Notes: generated by a model not told the origin, from the letters alone. 64,000 nucleotides of DNA from Armatimonadota bacterium (GCA_020354555.1 CP070648.1:47733-111732), one strand, 5' to 3'; shown: positions 55,202 to 63,753, counted from the first letter of the stretch. A program made the numbers and translations.

Positions 55202-56259
55202 TGGCTCTCCTGCGCCCGCCTTTCGGCGCGGGCGCGCGCGATAGCGCGCAGGTGCTCGGCGTAGGTGCGACTGAAGATGTGAGACCCGTCCGGGCGCGCG
55301 ACGTAGAACAGGTACGGCACGACTGCCGGGTGCAGTGCGGCCTCGATGCTCGCTCGACCCGGGCTGTTGATCGGGCCGGGGGGCAAGCCGGGATGCAGAT
55401 ATGTATTATAGGGTGACGGAAGCTTCAGATCGTCGTAGGTCAGGCGTTCCTTGCGACCGGCGCCCAAGGCGTACTGGACGGTGGCATCGCACTCAAGCTT
55501 CATGTCCAGCTTGAGCCGGTTCGTGAGCACGGCAGCGACGATCGGGCGGTCGGCGTCAAGCTTCGCCTCGCCCTCGACCATAGAGGCCAGGGTGATCAGC
55601 TCGTGCAGCGACGAGATGGGCGAGTCGGCAGCAGACCCAGGGTTTCCCCGGCCGACCTCGGCGGGGTGCCGCCCCTTCAGCACGTCCTGCCACACGACCT
55701 CGTCGAAACGAGCAAGCATCATCCCGACCAGGTCGCCGCTTGCCCCGGGATGCCGCGCCACCTTGTAGGTGTCGGGGAAGAGGTAACCCTCGAGGCCGCG
55801 TTCAGGGCGCGGGAAAGTGATGTTGAAGTCGCCCGGCGAATCCACCACGCTCAGGAACTCGTCCTGACTTCCCAGCCCCTTGGCCTCGACGAGTTCCGCG
55901 ACCTGGCGCAGGCACAGCCCCTCGGGGACGGTGACCCATTCCGATATCACCGACCCGCTCTGAATCGTGCGCAGTATCTCCACGGTGTTGATGTCGCGGC
56001 GCAGGGCGTAGTCGCCGGCGATTGCCCGCCGCCACCCGTCCCCCCAGGCCGCGGCGAGCCGGAACGCCGACGCGCTGCGGATCAGCCCGTGAGCCTTCAA
56101 CGCCGCCGCGACGTCGCGCGTGCCAGCTCCCTCCTCGACGGTGAAGCGTATGGTCTGCCGCCCGCCGCCGACGGGCACATAGAGCAATACGTAGAGCCAG
56201 CCTCCAAGGGAGGCCGCCAGGACGAGGACTGCGATAATCGCGTATCTAGCCGCCTTCAC
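55198..56259 (-). CDS. mltG: Endolytic murein transglycosylase
   Basis: 353 residues. N-terminal transmembrane anchor (YAIIAVLVLAASLGGWLYVLL), LysM-like segment, then the YceG/MltG catalytic domain: RGLEGYLFPDTY, ASMVEGEA with the likely catalytic Glu229, and PSPYNTYLHPGLPPGPINSPG. MltG cuts nascent glycan strands in the membrane and sets glycan length. GTG start at 56259 overlaps the ruvX end by 14 bp, and the mltG stop overlaps the PASTA start. Confidence 0.95.
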   Translation of the reverse strand: MKAARYAIIAVLVLAASLGGWLYVLLYVPVGGGRQTIRFTVEEGAGTRDVAAALKAHGLIRSASAFRLAAAWGDGWRRAIAGDYALRRDINTVEILRTIQSGSVISEWVTVPEGLCLRQVAELVEAKGLGSQDEFLSVVDSPGDFNITFPRPERGLEGYLFPDTYKVARHPGASGDLVGMMLARFDEVVWQDVLKGRHPAEVGRGNPGSAADSPISSLHELITLASMVEGEAKLDADRPIVAAVLTNRLKLDMKLECDATVQYALGAGRKERLTYDDLKLPSPYNTYLHPGLPPGPINSPGRASIEAALHPAVVPYLFYVARPDGSHIFSRTYAEHLRAIARARAERRAQESQ

Positions 56260-56683
56260 CGCGCTGGTGTCTTTCGGTCTCCAGGTAGTCTTGCAGCATT
56301 ACTGCCGCCGCCATCTTGTCGCGTACGAGCTTGCGCTTGGCCCGGCTCACGTCGGCATCCAGCAGCGTGCGTTCGGCGGTCACCGTCGTGTGGCGCTCGT
56401 CCCAGCGGATCACCGGCACGCCGGCCGCTTTTTCGATGAGTTGCGCGAACGCCAGCACCTTGTGGGCCTGCGCCGTGGGCTCGCCGCGGGAGCTGTACGG
56501 GACGCCGACGACGATCTCGCGGACACCGTAGGACCGCGCCATCTCGACGATGCGCCGAACGGCCGCTTTGTTGCTGTGGCGCTCGATCGTCTCGAGCGGT
56601 TGGGCCGTCAGCCCCAAGGGGTCGCTGACAGCCACGCCGATTCTGCGGTCTCCGACATCCAGTGCTATGATGCGGCTGGTCAT
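56246..56683 (-). CDS. ruvX: Holliday junction resolvase-like RuvX/YqgF
   Basis: 145 residues. RNase H-like fold: ALDVGDRRIGVAVSDPLGLTA (first catalytic Asp), REIVVGVPYSSRGEPT, VIRWDERHTTVTAE, and KRKLVRDKMAAAVMLQDYL with late acidic residue. Members process pre-16S rRNA and possibly junction DNA. Its ATG overlaps the stop of the upstream membrane gene (ATGA) and it overlaps mltG downstream, so the three are read from one message. Confidence 0.95.
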   Translation of the reverse strand: MTSRIIALDVGDRRIGVAVSDPLGLTAQPLETIERHSNKAAVRRIVEMARSYGVREIVVGVPYSSRGEPTAQAHKVLAFAQLIEKAAGVPVIRWDERHTTVTAERTLLDADVSRAKRKLVRDKMAAAVMLQDYLETERHQRGEGG

Positions 56684-58851
56684 GAGGTCGGACGATTCTC
56701 CTCAAGGGCGGCGTATGCTATCGCGCAAGCGATGGTGCCGAGGGCGCTGGCGCCGGCGACGATACCCGAGTCGTTGACGATGACGGCGACGAAGGCCCCG
56801 GCCGTGCTCCCGGCGAGGCCCGCCCACAGAGCGGGCCGAACTGCCAGGACGGCGGCGAGGCGCGCGGGAGGCCGCATTACCAGCCACAGCGTGGCGGCCA
56901 GCACCGCCAACGTCATTCCATTGTACGGCGCGATAGCGAAGATGTGAAGGTTAGCCGCGAATTTACGCGCCGCGATCTGCGCCGCCGCCGTGATGCCTGC
57001 GGTGCGCATCGCATGAGCGGAGTCGCCGAAGTGTGTCCATGTGCGAGCATCGCCGAGAAGATCGAGCGCCATGAGTGCGGTGCCCGCCGCCGCCGCCGCC
57101 GCGAGCCCGGCCACCCAGTGGCGGAGGCGGGGACGACCGCGCCGGACCGCCATCCATGTGATGGTAAACGCGAACGCAGCTGTGACGCCGCCTCCCCAGT
57201 TCGCGCCCCAGTACGGTGCGCCTATCGCCAGGCCGACCAGCATCAGCCACAGGCCGAGCATCCAGACGGTTCCGCGGCCACCGCCGCGCTGTTGTGCGAG
57301 AGCCGTTGACCCGATCGCCGCGCATGCAATAGCGGCACCCATGACGTCATTGCCGATGCCGTGGAAGCGACCGCCGAACATGGGGTTATAGCTGATAACG
57401 CAATTGCCCAGCAAGCGCGCGCCCGTTACGGCGTCAATGGCGATGACGCCTGCGGTGGCGGCGAGCAGCGCGCCGAGCGCGGTCATGGGAGGGCTGCGGT
57501 ACGATGCCAGCCAGGCGAACGCCGCCGCCAGCGCCGCCGCAATGACATACGGCTGAACGAGGCCCCCGGGATCCAGCACCGGCAGCAACAGCAGTGCCAG
57601 CGGCAGGCTCATGCCGAGGAGGAGAATCAAGCGCAGGCGCCGCCGCGCCGTCAGCGCGCGCTGCGGCCGGAAGGCGAGTGCTGCGCCGACGCCGATGAAT
57701 ATGAAGAACTGGCCGAGGGCGTAGACCGGCCCGAATCGCCACCGGAGTTGCACCAGGCGCACTCCACGGCGGCTGATGGCGCGCACGTCGCGCAGCGGTT
57801 GACCGCCGGCGCGCCAGCCCATGGGGCGGCCGCTCATGCCAGCGCCGCCGTCCTTGCCGCCTCGCGGCACATCAATGCCGAAGTGCTCGAGGACGGTGGG
57901 TGCGATATCCGTGTTGGAGACGAAGCCGGGGCGGCGCGTGCTCGCGCTGGTCAGCAAACCGGGCTTGAAACCCGGGCCGATGACCGCGATGGGGGCGTAG
58001 GCCATGCTCTTCGGCGACGCATACGGCGGGCACGTCGGGCTGAGGATGATGAGCAGTTGTCGGTTGGTATCCACGGCGCGGAGCACCCGTCGCAAGACCT
58101 CGGCGCGGCGGGGCAGTATTCTCAGCGCTTCGGGGTCCGGCATTGGCGGAGGCGGAGCGGTGAGGGGCCGAAGGAGCAAGTGATGGAAATCGACGACGAA
58201 CAGGTCGGATTCGCGCTGACACTCCTCAAGTTTCACCCATGGGTCAGCCGGCCACGAGCCGCCGACGCAGGCGATATGTCCGGATCGTTCCATTGCGATA
58301 GCGACGGCAGGTATGACCGTATGTCCAGATGCACCGACCGGCAATACGTGGATCAGTCCCGTCAGCAGGCCGTGTTCGCGGAGCGTCGTGCCGAGCAAGC
58401 CCGGCTCGGCCTGGGTGCGAGCGCGCTGATTCGCGGCGCGCAGGCGAGCGATGCCGCGGTCCCTCTCCCAACCAATGAGAGCAACCGCCCCGTCCACCGC
58501 GCCGCGTCCGGCTCCGATGGTGACGTAGGGATCGAACTGTCGAGGAGAGCCGAGCGGGCGGCTATTCATCACGCCGACGGCGGCGCGACGGAGCAGGCCT
58601 TGCAGCTCAGGCAGGTCAGCCGCGACCAGTTCCTCCCAGCTCACGCCGTGGAGAACGAGGATGATGGCTTTGCGGTCTGAATGCGGCGCGTTGGCGGCGG
58701 GCGCGGCTGCAGCCGTCGCAGCCGCGACGAAACCGGTGATGATGGCCGCAGCCGCGCAACGGAGAAGCGGGGACCCGGGGGAAACGCACCGACGGGGGCA
58801 AGATCCCTCGCTGCGCTTGCGATGACACCGGACTGGTTGCCGCCATGACAT
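56680..58851 (-). CDS. Membrane protein with extracytoplasmic alkaline-phosphatase-like domain
   Basis: 723 residues from the ATG at 58851. A signal anchor (CAAAAIITGFVAAATAAAA) precedes an alkaline-phosphatase-superfamily domain (about 65-370; IILVLHGVSWEELVAADLPE, VTIGAGRGAVDGAVALIGWE, SNTDIAPTVLEHFGIDVPRG), then nine or so transmembrane helices (about 400-715). The first metal-ligand Asp of the superfamily seems to be His here (LHGVSW), so activity is uncertain. The first 25 codons include a copy of the family B repeat. A GTG at 58941, nine bases after alaS, is the alternative start and would suggest coupling to alaS. Confidence 0.8.
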   Translation of the reverse strand: MSWRQPVRCHRKRSEGSCPRRCVSPGSPLLRCAAAAIITGFVAAATAAAAPAANAPHSDRKAIILVLHGVSWEELVAADLPELQGLLRRAAVGVMNSRPLGSPRQFDPYVTIGAGRGAVDGAVALIGWERDRGIARLRAANQRARTQAEPGLLGTTLREHGLLTGLIHVLPVGASGHTVIPAVAIAMERSGHIACVGGSWPADPWVKLEECQRESDLFVVDFHHLLLRPLTAPPPPMPDPEALRILPRRAEVLRRVLRAVDTNRQLLIILSPTCPPYASPKSMAYAPIAVIGPGFKPGLLTSASTRRPGFVSNTDIAPTVLEHFGIDVPRGGKDGGAGMSGRPMGWRAGGQPLRDVRAISRRGVRLVQLRWRFGPVYALGQFFIFIGVGAALAFRPQRALTARRRLRLILLLGMSLPLALLLLPVLDPGGLVQPYVIAAALAAAFAWLASYRSPPMTALGALLAATAGVIAIDAVTGARLLGNCVISYNPMFGGRFHGIGNDVMGAAIACAAIGSTALAQQRGGGRGTVWMLGLWLMLVGLAIGAPYWGANWGGGVTAAFAFTITWMAVRRGRPRLRHWVAGLAAAAAAGTALMALDLLGDARTWTHFGDSAHAMRTAGITAAAQIAARKFAANLHIFAIAPYNGMTLAVLAATLWLVMRPPARLAAVLAVRPALWAGLAGSTAGAFVAVIVNDSGIVAGASALGTIACAIAYAALEENRPTS
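58798..58830. repeat. Dispersed repeat, family B fragment, inside a coding region
   Basis: GGCAAGATCCCTCGCTGCGC followed by TTGCGATGACACC, the same style as the B repeats, located in the first codons of the phosphatase-like gene. A GATGACATCTTAC-like fragment is at 58845-58856. Confidence 0.45.
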
Positions 58852-58950
58852 CTTACGGGCGACGCTTAGGAAGAAGCGGCGAAACCGGGCCGGCCGGCCC
58901 GGTTCATCGCGCGTCAGTTCGTTCGCGTCCCCATGGGCCACGGGGATGTC

Positions 58951-61593
58951 CTATTCCTTGCCGGCGAGCTGCCGGCGTACGAGATCCGCGACGGTGCTCA
59001 GCGCCTCGTCGAGCTTGGACGGATCGCGTCCCCCGGCCTGGGCGAAATCGGGGCGCCCGCCGCCGCCGCCGCCCGCGGTCTTCGCCACGTCGCCCACGAG
59101 TCTGCCTGCGTGGACGCCGCGCTCGGTCAGGTCCTTGGAGACTTCGCCGACGAAGAGCACCTTGCCGTCCGCTTCAGTGCCGAGCACGACCACTCCGCCG
59201 CCCAGGCGCTCCAACACGACGTCCGCCAGGTTGCGCAGGGCCTCGGCGGACAGGTTGACGGTTCTTCCCGCGACAACGCGGGCGTCCTCGACGGCCTGCG
59301 CCTTGCCCACCAATTCGTCCGCGACCGCGGCCGCGCCGCGAGACTGGAGAGACTCGATGCGCCGTTGGGCGTCGCGCAGCTCGCGCTGGAGGGTTTCGAT
59401 GCGCGTCGGAACGTCCTCGCGCGCGGCGCGCAGGAGTTCCGCGCTGCGGGCGAGAGCGCCTTCCTCGCGGCGGACATGCTCGAGTGCGGCGAGGCCGGTG
59501 AGTGCCTCGACCCTGCGCAGGCCAGCGCCGATGCTGCTCTGAGCGACTAGCTTGAACGTGCCCACGGCGCCGGTGTTGGGCGCGTGCGTACCGGCACACA
59601 GTTCGGTACTGAAATCGCCGATCCCGACCATGCGCACCTCGTCGCCGTACTTCTCCCCGAAGAGCGCGATGGCGCCCGCCTTGCGCGCCTCTGCCATGGG
59701 CACCAGGGTGGCGGTCACGGGGCACAGATCCAGTACGCGCCGGTTGACGACGTCCTCGACTTGCCGGATCTCCTCCGGCGTCAGCGGAGCGAAATGCGCG
59801 AAGTCGAAGCGCAGGCGGTCCCGCTCGACGAGGGAACCGGACTGCACGGCATGCGGGCCGAGCACGGTGCGCAGGGCATGGTGGAGCAGATGCGTCGCGG
59901 TGTGTGCGCGCGTGATGGCGTGGCGCCGCTCCGCATCCACCGATGCGTGCACCTGCTCGCCGCGCACGAGTTCGCCTTGCTCGACCACGACGCGCAGGGC
60001 GTGGACGCCCTCGGCGGGGTGGTGCGCGTCCTCGACGCGCGCCCTCGTGGCTTCGGCGTCGAGCAAGCCGGTGTCGCCGACCTGTCCGCCCGCCTCGGCG
60101 TAGAACGGGCTGTAGTCGAGGATGACCTCCACCTTGTCGCCAGCGCGCGCGTTTTCGACCTCCTTGCCGTCCTTGATAAGATGAAGAATGGTGGCGGTGA
60201 CCGTGAGTTCTTCGTAGCCGCAGAACTCGGTCGTGCCGGCTGCGGCTCCATAACCTTCGGTGCCGCGATAAGCGAACGACTGCGCGGCGGCCGCGCGCGC
60301 GCGCTCGCGCTGGCCTTCCATGGCGTGGAGGAACTGCTGTTCCTCCACGGCCAAGCCGTGCTCGGCGGCGATTTCGACCGTGAGTTCGTAGGGGAAGCCG
60401 TAGGTGTCGTAGAGCTCGAACGCGGTCTCGCCGGGTATCGTCGCGGCGCCGGCGGACTTGACGCGCTCGATGACGCGTTCGAGGAGCAGGCTGCCTTGCT
60501 CGAGCGTTTCGTCGAAGCGGTGCTCCTCGGCCTGGACGAACTTGACGACGACATCCTGCCGGTCCGTGAGTTCCGGGTAGGCGTCGCCCATGTGACGGAC
60601 GACCACGGGGCAGATGCGACTCATGAATGGCGTGGGCAGGTTGAGGCGCCGGCCGAGGCGAGCAGAGCGGCGGATGAGCCGGCGCAGCACATATCCCCGC
60701 CCCTCATTGCTGGGCGTGACGCCGTCGGCGGCCATGAAGGTGACCGCGCGGGCGTGGTCGGAGATGATGCGGGCGGCTTCGTCGGCTTGCGGGTTGGCGC
60801 CGTAGCGGAACGACCCGTCGGCGGCGCGCGCCATTTCCGCGATGTAATACATGATGGGCCGGAACAGGTCGGTGTCGAAGATGGTCGAGCACCCCTGGAT
60901 GATCATGGCAAGGCGCTCCAGGCCCATGCCGGTGTCTATGTTCTGGGTCGGCAGGTCGGCGAGGCTGCCGTCCTCGACGCGGTTGTACTGCTGGAAGACG
61001 AGGTTCCACACCTCGTTCCAGCGGTTGCAGTCACAGGCCGGGCCGCAGTCGGGCTTGGCGCAGCCGAGTTGCTCCCCCGCGTCGTAGATGATCTCGGTAT
61101 CGGGGCCGCACGGGCCGAGGCCGCCGCCGGTGGGCCACCAGTTATCCTCGACGGGGACGATGCGCTCGTCGGGGAGGTTAATATCGCCGCGCCAGATCGC
61201 CCGCGCCTCGTCGTCCTTGGGGTAGATGGTGATCCACAGCCGATCGGCGGGGATGTCGAGGTCCTTGGTGACCAACTGCCAGGCCCAGGCGATGGCTTCG
61301 CGCTTGAAGTAATCGCCGAACGAGAAGTTGCCGAGCATCTCGAAGAAGGTCTCGTGGCGCGGGGTGCGGCCGACTTGCTCCAGGTCATCAATGCGCAGGC
61401 ACTTCTGGCAGGTGGCGACGCGGGGCGCGGGCGGGGGGACTTCGCCCCGGAACGCAGGCACGAACTGCTGCATGCCGGCGATGGTGAACAGAGTTGTCGG
61501 GTCGCTCGGGATGAGCGGCGCCGGCTGGACGATGCGGTGATCGCGTTCGGCAAAGAAACCCAGGAACTTCTTTCTCAACTCATCGGAAGTCAC
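58951..61593 (-). CDS. alaS: Alanyl-tRNA synthetase
   Basis: 880 residues, the usual length. Class II catalytic core (FFAERDHRIVQPAPLIPSDP, RHETFFEMLGNFSFGDYFKR), tRNA recognition domain, editing domain with the metal motif HTATHLLHHALR and CAGTHAPNTGAVG, and the C-terminal C-Ala domain with DHHA1 (GGGGRPDFAQAGG). It charges tRNA-Ala. The start is GTG at 61593, with GAGGTGA upstream; the frame remains open further but the sequence before it is not conserved. Gene order alaS-(X)-ruvX-mltG resembles Firmicutes. Confidence 0.97.
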   Translation of the reverse strand: MTSDELRKKFLGFFAERDHRIVQPAPLIPSDPTTLFTIAGMQQFVPAFRGEVPPPAPRVATCQKCLRIDDLEQVGRTPRHETFFEMLGNFSFGDYFKREAIAWAWQLVTKDLDIPADRLWITIYPKDDEARAIWRGDINLPDERIVPVEDNWWPTGGGLGPCGPDTEIIYDAGEQLGCAKPDCGPACDCNRWNEVWNLVFQQYNRVEDGSLADLPTQNIDTGMGLERLAMIIQGCSTIFDTDLFRPIMYYIAEMARAADGSFRYGANPQADEAARIISDHARAVTFMAADGVTPSNEGRGYVLRRLIRRSARLGRRLNLPTPFMSRICPVVVRHMGDAYPELTDRQDVVVKFVQAEEHRFDETLEQGSLLLERVIERVKSAGAATIPGETAFELYDTYGFPYELTVEIAAEHGLAVEEQQFLHAMEGQRERARAAAAQSFAYRGTEGYGAAAGTTEFCGYEELTVTATILHLIKDGKEVENARAGDKVEVILDYSPFYAEAGGQVGDTGLLDAEATRARVEDAHHPAEGVHALRVVVEQGELVRGEQVHASVDAERRHAITRAHTATHLLHHALRTVLGPHAVQSGSLVERDRLRFDFAHFAPLTPEEIRQVEDVVNRRVLDLCPVTATLVPMAEARKAGAIALFGEKYGDEVRMVGIGDFSTELCAGTHAPNTGAVGTFKLVAQSSIGAGLRRVEALTGLAALEHVRREEGALARSAELLRAAREDVPTRIETLQRELRDAQRRIESLQSRGAAAVADELVGKAQAVEDARVVAGRTVNLSAEALRNLADVVLERLGGGVVVLGTEADGKVLFVGEVSKDLTERGVHAGRLVGDVAKTAGGGGGGRPDFAQAGGRDPSKLDEALSTVADLVRRQLAGKE

Positions 61594-61712
61594 GGAATCA
61601 CCTCGGGGCCCGCGCTGTGATGGGCCGGGGGCCGCGCACCATGCGGCGGGATTGCGTCGCCACAGCGGCGCGCATGGCGTGCATGCCCCGCGACGGCTGT
61701 CACACCGGACTA

Positions 61713-61721
61713 TTATAGCAG
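61713..61721 (-). promoter_or_regulatory. alaS extended -10 promoter
   Basis: Minus strand TGCTATAAT: a perfect TATAAT with the extended TGn element. The -35 region is poor (TTTTCC at about 17 bp), which is usual for extended -10 promoters. Transcription start predicted near 61706. Confidence 0.65.
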
Positions 61722-62010
61722 AAAGCTTTCGCGCGGGAAAAGTGCGAGTCGCGGGGTGCACAGACCAGCCACGGCGCGGAGCCGACCGCAACGTCGGAGT
61801 GCAGGGGCGAGGCCGGCGAAGAGACTGTACCGCGTCCGCGGGTGCGGTGCTGGGATGCGATTACGGCGCCCTTGGGTGCAGTCGCATAAGAGCGATTACC
61901 GGACTGCCGCGGGCGGCCGCGGGAAAGCGCGGCAACTGTGGGGCGTCCGTGCGGGCGACTCAGCCGCCCAGATCGCATCGCGCGCAGAGACGCCGGGCAA
62001 GCGGCACGCG

Positions 62011-62052
62011 GCCGAGGCCGTGAACGGCGGGGGGAGCGCCGACGGCCTCGGC
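62011..62052 (-). terminator. Strong hairpin after the bacterioferritin-like gene
   Basis: GCCGAGGCCGT (62011-62021) and ACGGCCTCGGC (62042-62052) form an 11-bp perfect stem, with GGCG/CGCC inside the loop. It starts 23 bp past the stop of the ferritin-like gene. No T-tract, but position and strength suggest a terminator. Confidence 0.55.
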
Positions 62053-62075
62053 CTGCGATTCACACCGCGCGGCGG

Positions 62076-62492
62076 CTACTTGCCGAGCGCGGTCTTGAAG
62101 TTGTTCGCGTGGTCCTCTTCGTCGGCGAGGATGCCTTCCATCATGGTGCGAGAGGTGACGTCGCCCTCGGCATCGCACAGCTTGATGATGTCCTTGTACA
62201 TGGCGATCGCTTCCTCCTCGGCCTTGAGGTCGAGTTGGAGCATCTCCTTGAGATTGGCGCCCGCCTTGATCGGCTCCGGCTGCTTGGTCGGGGTGCCGCC
62301 GAGGTAATCAATGCGCTCGCCGAGCGCCTCCGCGTGCTTCATCTCGCTGACGGCGGTCTCCTTGAGCATGTCGGTGATCGGCAGGCTCTCGGCTCCGGTT
62401 GCGGTGTAGTGCTGGAGCATGTACTGGATAATCACCGCCAGCTCGCGTGCACGCGCCTTGTTCAGCTCGTCAACGACCTTCTTCTTCGGCAT
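62076..62492 (-). CDS. Bacterioferritin-like ferroxidase protein
   Basis: 138 residues, a four-helix bundle. Probable diiron ligands: Glu17, Glu50, His53, a Glu in AEEEAIAMY (92-94), Glu125/126 and His128 (ADEEDH), spaced as in bacterioferritin/Dps-like proteins. It would oxidise Fe(II) and store iron or protect against peroxide. No haem-ligand Met is identified. ATG at 62492 with AAGGG six bases upstream. A 7-3-7 inverted repeat lies about 100 bp upstream. Confidence 0.9.
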   Translation of the reverse strand: MPKKKVVDELNKARARELAVIIQYMLQHYTATGAESLPITDMLKETAVSEMKHAEALGERIDYLGGTPTKQPEPIKAGANLKEMLQLDLKAEEEAIAMYKDIIKLCDAEGDVTSRTMMEGILADEEDHANNFKTALGK

Positions 62493-62591
62493 TTTCCCTT
62501 GTCTCCTGTCCTCGGTGTGGTCGTGTACAGTGACCTGAGTGCCACTCGTGGCGGCCGGTTCCACGCTGCGGAGATGCGGCCCTGCCGCTTG

Positions 62592-62608
62592 CTTGTCAAC
62601 GTGACAAG
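62592..62608. promoter_or_regulatory. Inverted repeat CTTGTCA-N3-TGACAAG upstream of the ferritin-like gene
   Basis: A perfect 7-3-7 palindrome CTTGTCA ACG TGACAAG about 100 bp before the ferritin-like ATG. On the minus strand it contains TTGACA, so it may overlap a -35 element and act as an operator. The matching regulator is not known. Confidence 0.45.
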
Positions 62609-62721
62609 ACATTCCCGGCCGCACGGGGCGAGCGCGAGGCGGGATGTACGCTGAAACGCCCATCGGCCGCCCCCTCCGCGTCGAGCGACGGGGGGCGCAG
62701 ACCGGGGGGTGTGGGCATGTC

Positions 62722-62750
62722 TTGACATTGCAGGTGGCGGGTGCTAAGAT
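62722..62750 (+). promoter_or_regulatory. Consensus promoter of the duplicated-domain gene
   Basis: Perfect -35 TTGACA (62722-62727), 17-bp spacer, extended -10 TGCTAAGAT (TAAGAT at 62745-62750). The leader is about 130 nt and begins with a stem, GCGCCTT (62754-62760) / AAGGCGC (62777-62783). Confidence 0.75.
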
Positions 62751-62888
62751 AATGCGCCTTGGTTGCTTGCTGAGTGAAGGCGCGAGGGTCGTTGGCGCTT
62801 GTCGCGCGACGTCTTTGCCGCGAGGCGTGGGCGCGGGAAGCGCATGGGGCGTAGGAAGTAGGGACAGCGATCCCGGCTGTGTGGACGC

Positions 62889-63560
62889 ATGAGCGAATCG
62901 AACAAGGCCCCGTCAATCGCGGCGATTGAGCAGACCATCAAGCGGCTGCGGAACGTTTTGTCGGTCCGTGTCGCGGGAAATGGACAAGGGGACGTCGAGG
63001 AAGTACACGTCCTCATAGACAACAAGCGCAACCCCAAGCAGGTGGGGCGCGACATCGAGTCGGCCCTGATGAGCGAGTTGGGGGTGCGGGTGGATCATCG
63101 CAAGATCAGCATCGCGCAGGTGCGCGACAGCGAGGCGCGGGCACCGGAGCCGCGCTTGCAGCTTGCCAACATATCGATCACGACCGATCGGCGCCTGGTG
63201 CAGGCGCGGATCACGCTGAGCCGGGGGGAGGATTCGTTCGCCGGCTTGGCGTCGGCGCCAAGCTATGACTACGAGCAGCTGCGCCTGATCGCCGAGGCGA
63301 CGTTGCACGCGGTGACGGAGTACCTGCACAGCGCGGTCGAGGATGATGAATCCCGCCCGGCGCTGGCGGTGCAGCGGGTTCATGTTTCGAGCCCGGGCGA
63401 AATGGAAAAAGACGTTGTGATGGTGTCGGTAAGGCTGATTCACGGAAGGGGTGATGAGACACTGGCAGGGCTGGCGTTCGTTCGCCACGATTTGTGGAAG
63501 GCGGCGGCGTGCGCGACCCTGGACGCGATCAACCGAAGATTGCCCTGGTTTGTGGAATAA
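62889..63560 (+). CDS. Conserved hypothetical protein with internal duplication
   Basis: 223 residues. The N-terminal part reads VEEVHVLIDNKRNPKQVGRDIESALMSELG and VDHRKISIAQV, a pattern I associate with a conserved hypothetical protein of Firmicutes, Actinobacteria and Armatimonadota, without an established function. Two similar C-terminal units follow: about 91-147 (SITTDRRLVQARITLSRGED...AEATLHAV) and about 162-220 (HVSSPGEMEKDVVMVSVRLI...CATLDAI). Each carries V-V/RI-L, AGLA and A-ATL-A. No membrane segment. The ATG at 62889 has no strong ribosome site. Confidence 0.75.
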   Translation: MSESNKAPSIAAIEQTIKRLRNVLSVRVAGNGQGDVEEVHVLIDNKRNPKQVGRDIESALMSELGVRVDHRKISIAQVRDSEARAPEPRLQLANISITTDRRLVQARITLSRGEDSFAGLASAPSYDYEQLRLIAEATLHAVTEYLHSAVEDDESRPALAVQRVHVSSPGEMEKDVVMVSVRLIHGRGDETLAGLAFVRHDLWKAAACATLDAINRRLPWFVE

Positions 63561-63571
63561 TCACAGCGCAG

Positions 63572-63594
63572 TTGACATTGCAGCAATATTGCAG
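63572..63594 (+). promoter_or_regulatory. TTGACATTGCAG motif with direct repeat of ATTGCAG
   Basis: The 12-mer TTGACATTGCAG (63572-63583) is identical to 62722-62733. Here ATTGCAG is repeated 11 bp later (63588-63594), one helical turn apart. No good -10 follows at 17 bp, so it is more likely a regulator site than a standard promoter. Confidence 0.4.
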
Positions 63595-63605
63595 CCAGCA
63601 CCCGG

Positions 63606-63727
63606 CCCGGCGGTAACGCCGGGGCGGTGATGCCTTCCGTAGTGGGGGACCAGGAGCCAGTATGTCAGGGCGAAACCCCTGGAGCGGAGCGGTACCGCCT
63701 GTCTGCCGAGTAGCGGAGCCAGGCAGA
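63606..63727 (+). ncRNA. Candidate structured leader RNA
   Basis: Between the 223-residue protein gene and a microprotein: CCCGGCG-GTAA-CGCCGGG (63606-63623), a perfect 7-bp stem with a GNRA tetraloop; CAGGG/CCCTG (63666-63681); palindrome GCGGTACCGC (63690-63699); and TCTGCC/GGCAGA (63702-63727). It resembles no riboswitch class I can name. It ends just before a strong ribosome site. Confidence 0.45.
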
Positions 63728-63753
63728 GCACTGAACCTCCAGGAGGTGTCGCT

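Larger units (their letters stand above)
61594..62075. other. Gap upstream of alaS
   Basis: 482 bp. It holds the alaS promoter near 61715, the ferritin-gene hairpin at 62011-62052, and otherwise nothing I can identify. The alaS leader of about 110 nt does not look like a T-box. Confidence 0.4.

Noticed and set aside
59584-61620. Very long open frame antisense to alaS (678 codons)
   Set aside because: It mirrors the GC-biased codons of alaS; no family features. The same holds for long antisense frames over gyrA, mfd and the P-type ATPase.
63660-63705. T-box-like GCGGTACCGC or a c-di-AMP/c-di-GMP riboswitch in the leader
   Set aside because: Only short matches (GGGCGAAACCC, GCGGTACCGC); the required conserved cores are absent, and no aminoacyl-tRNA synthetase gene follows.
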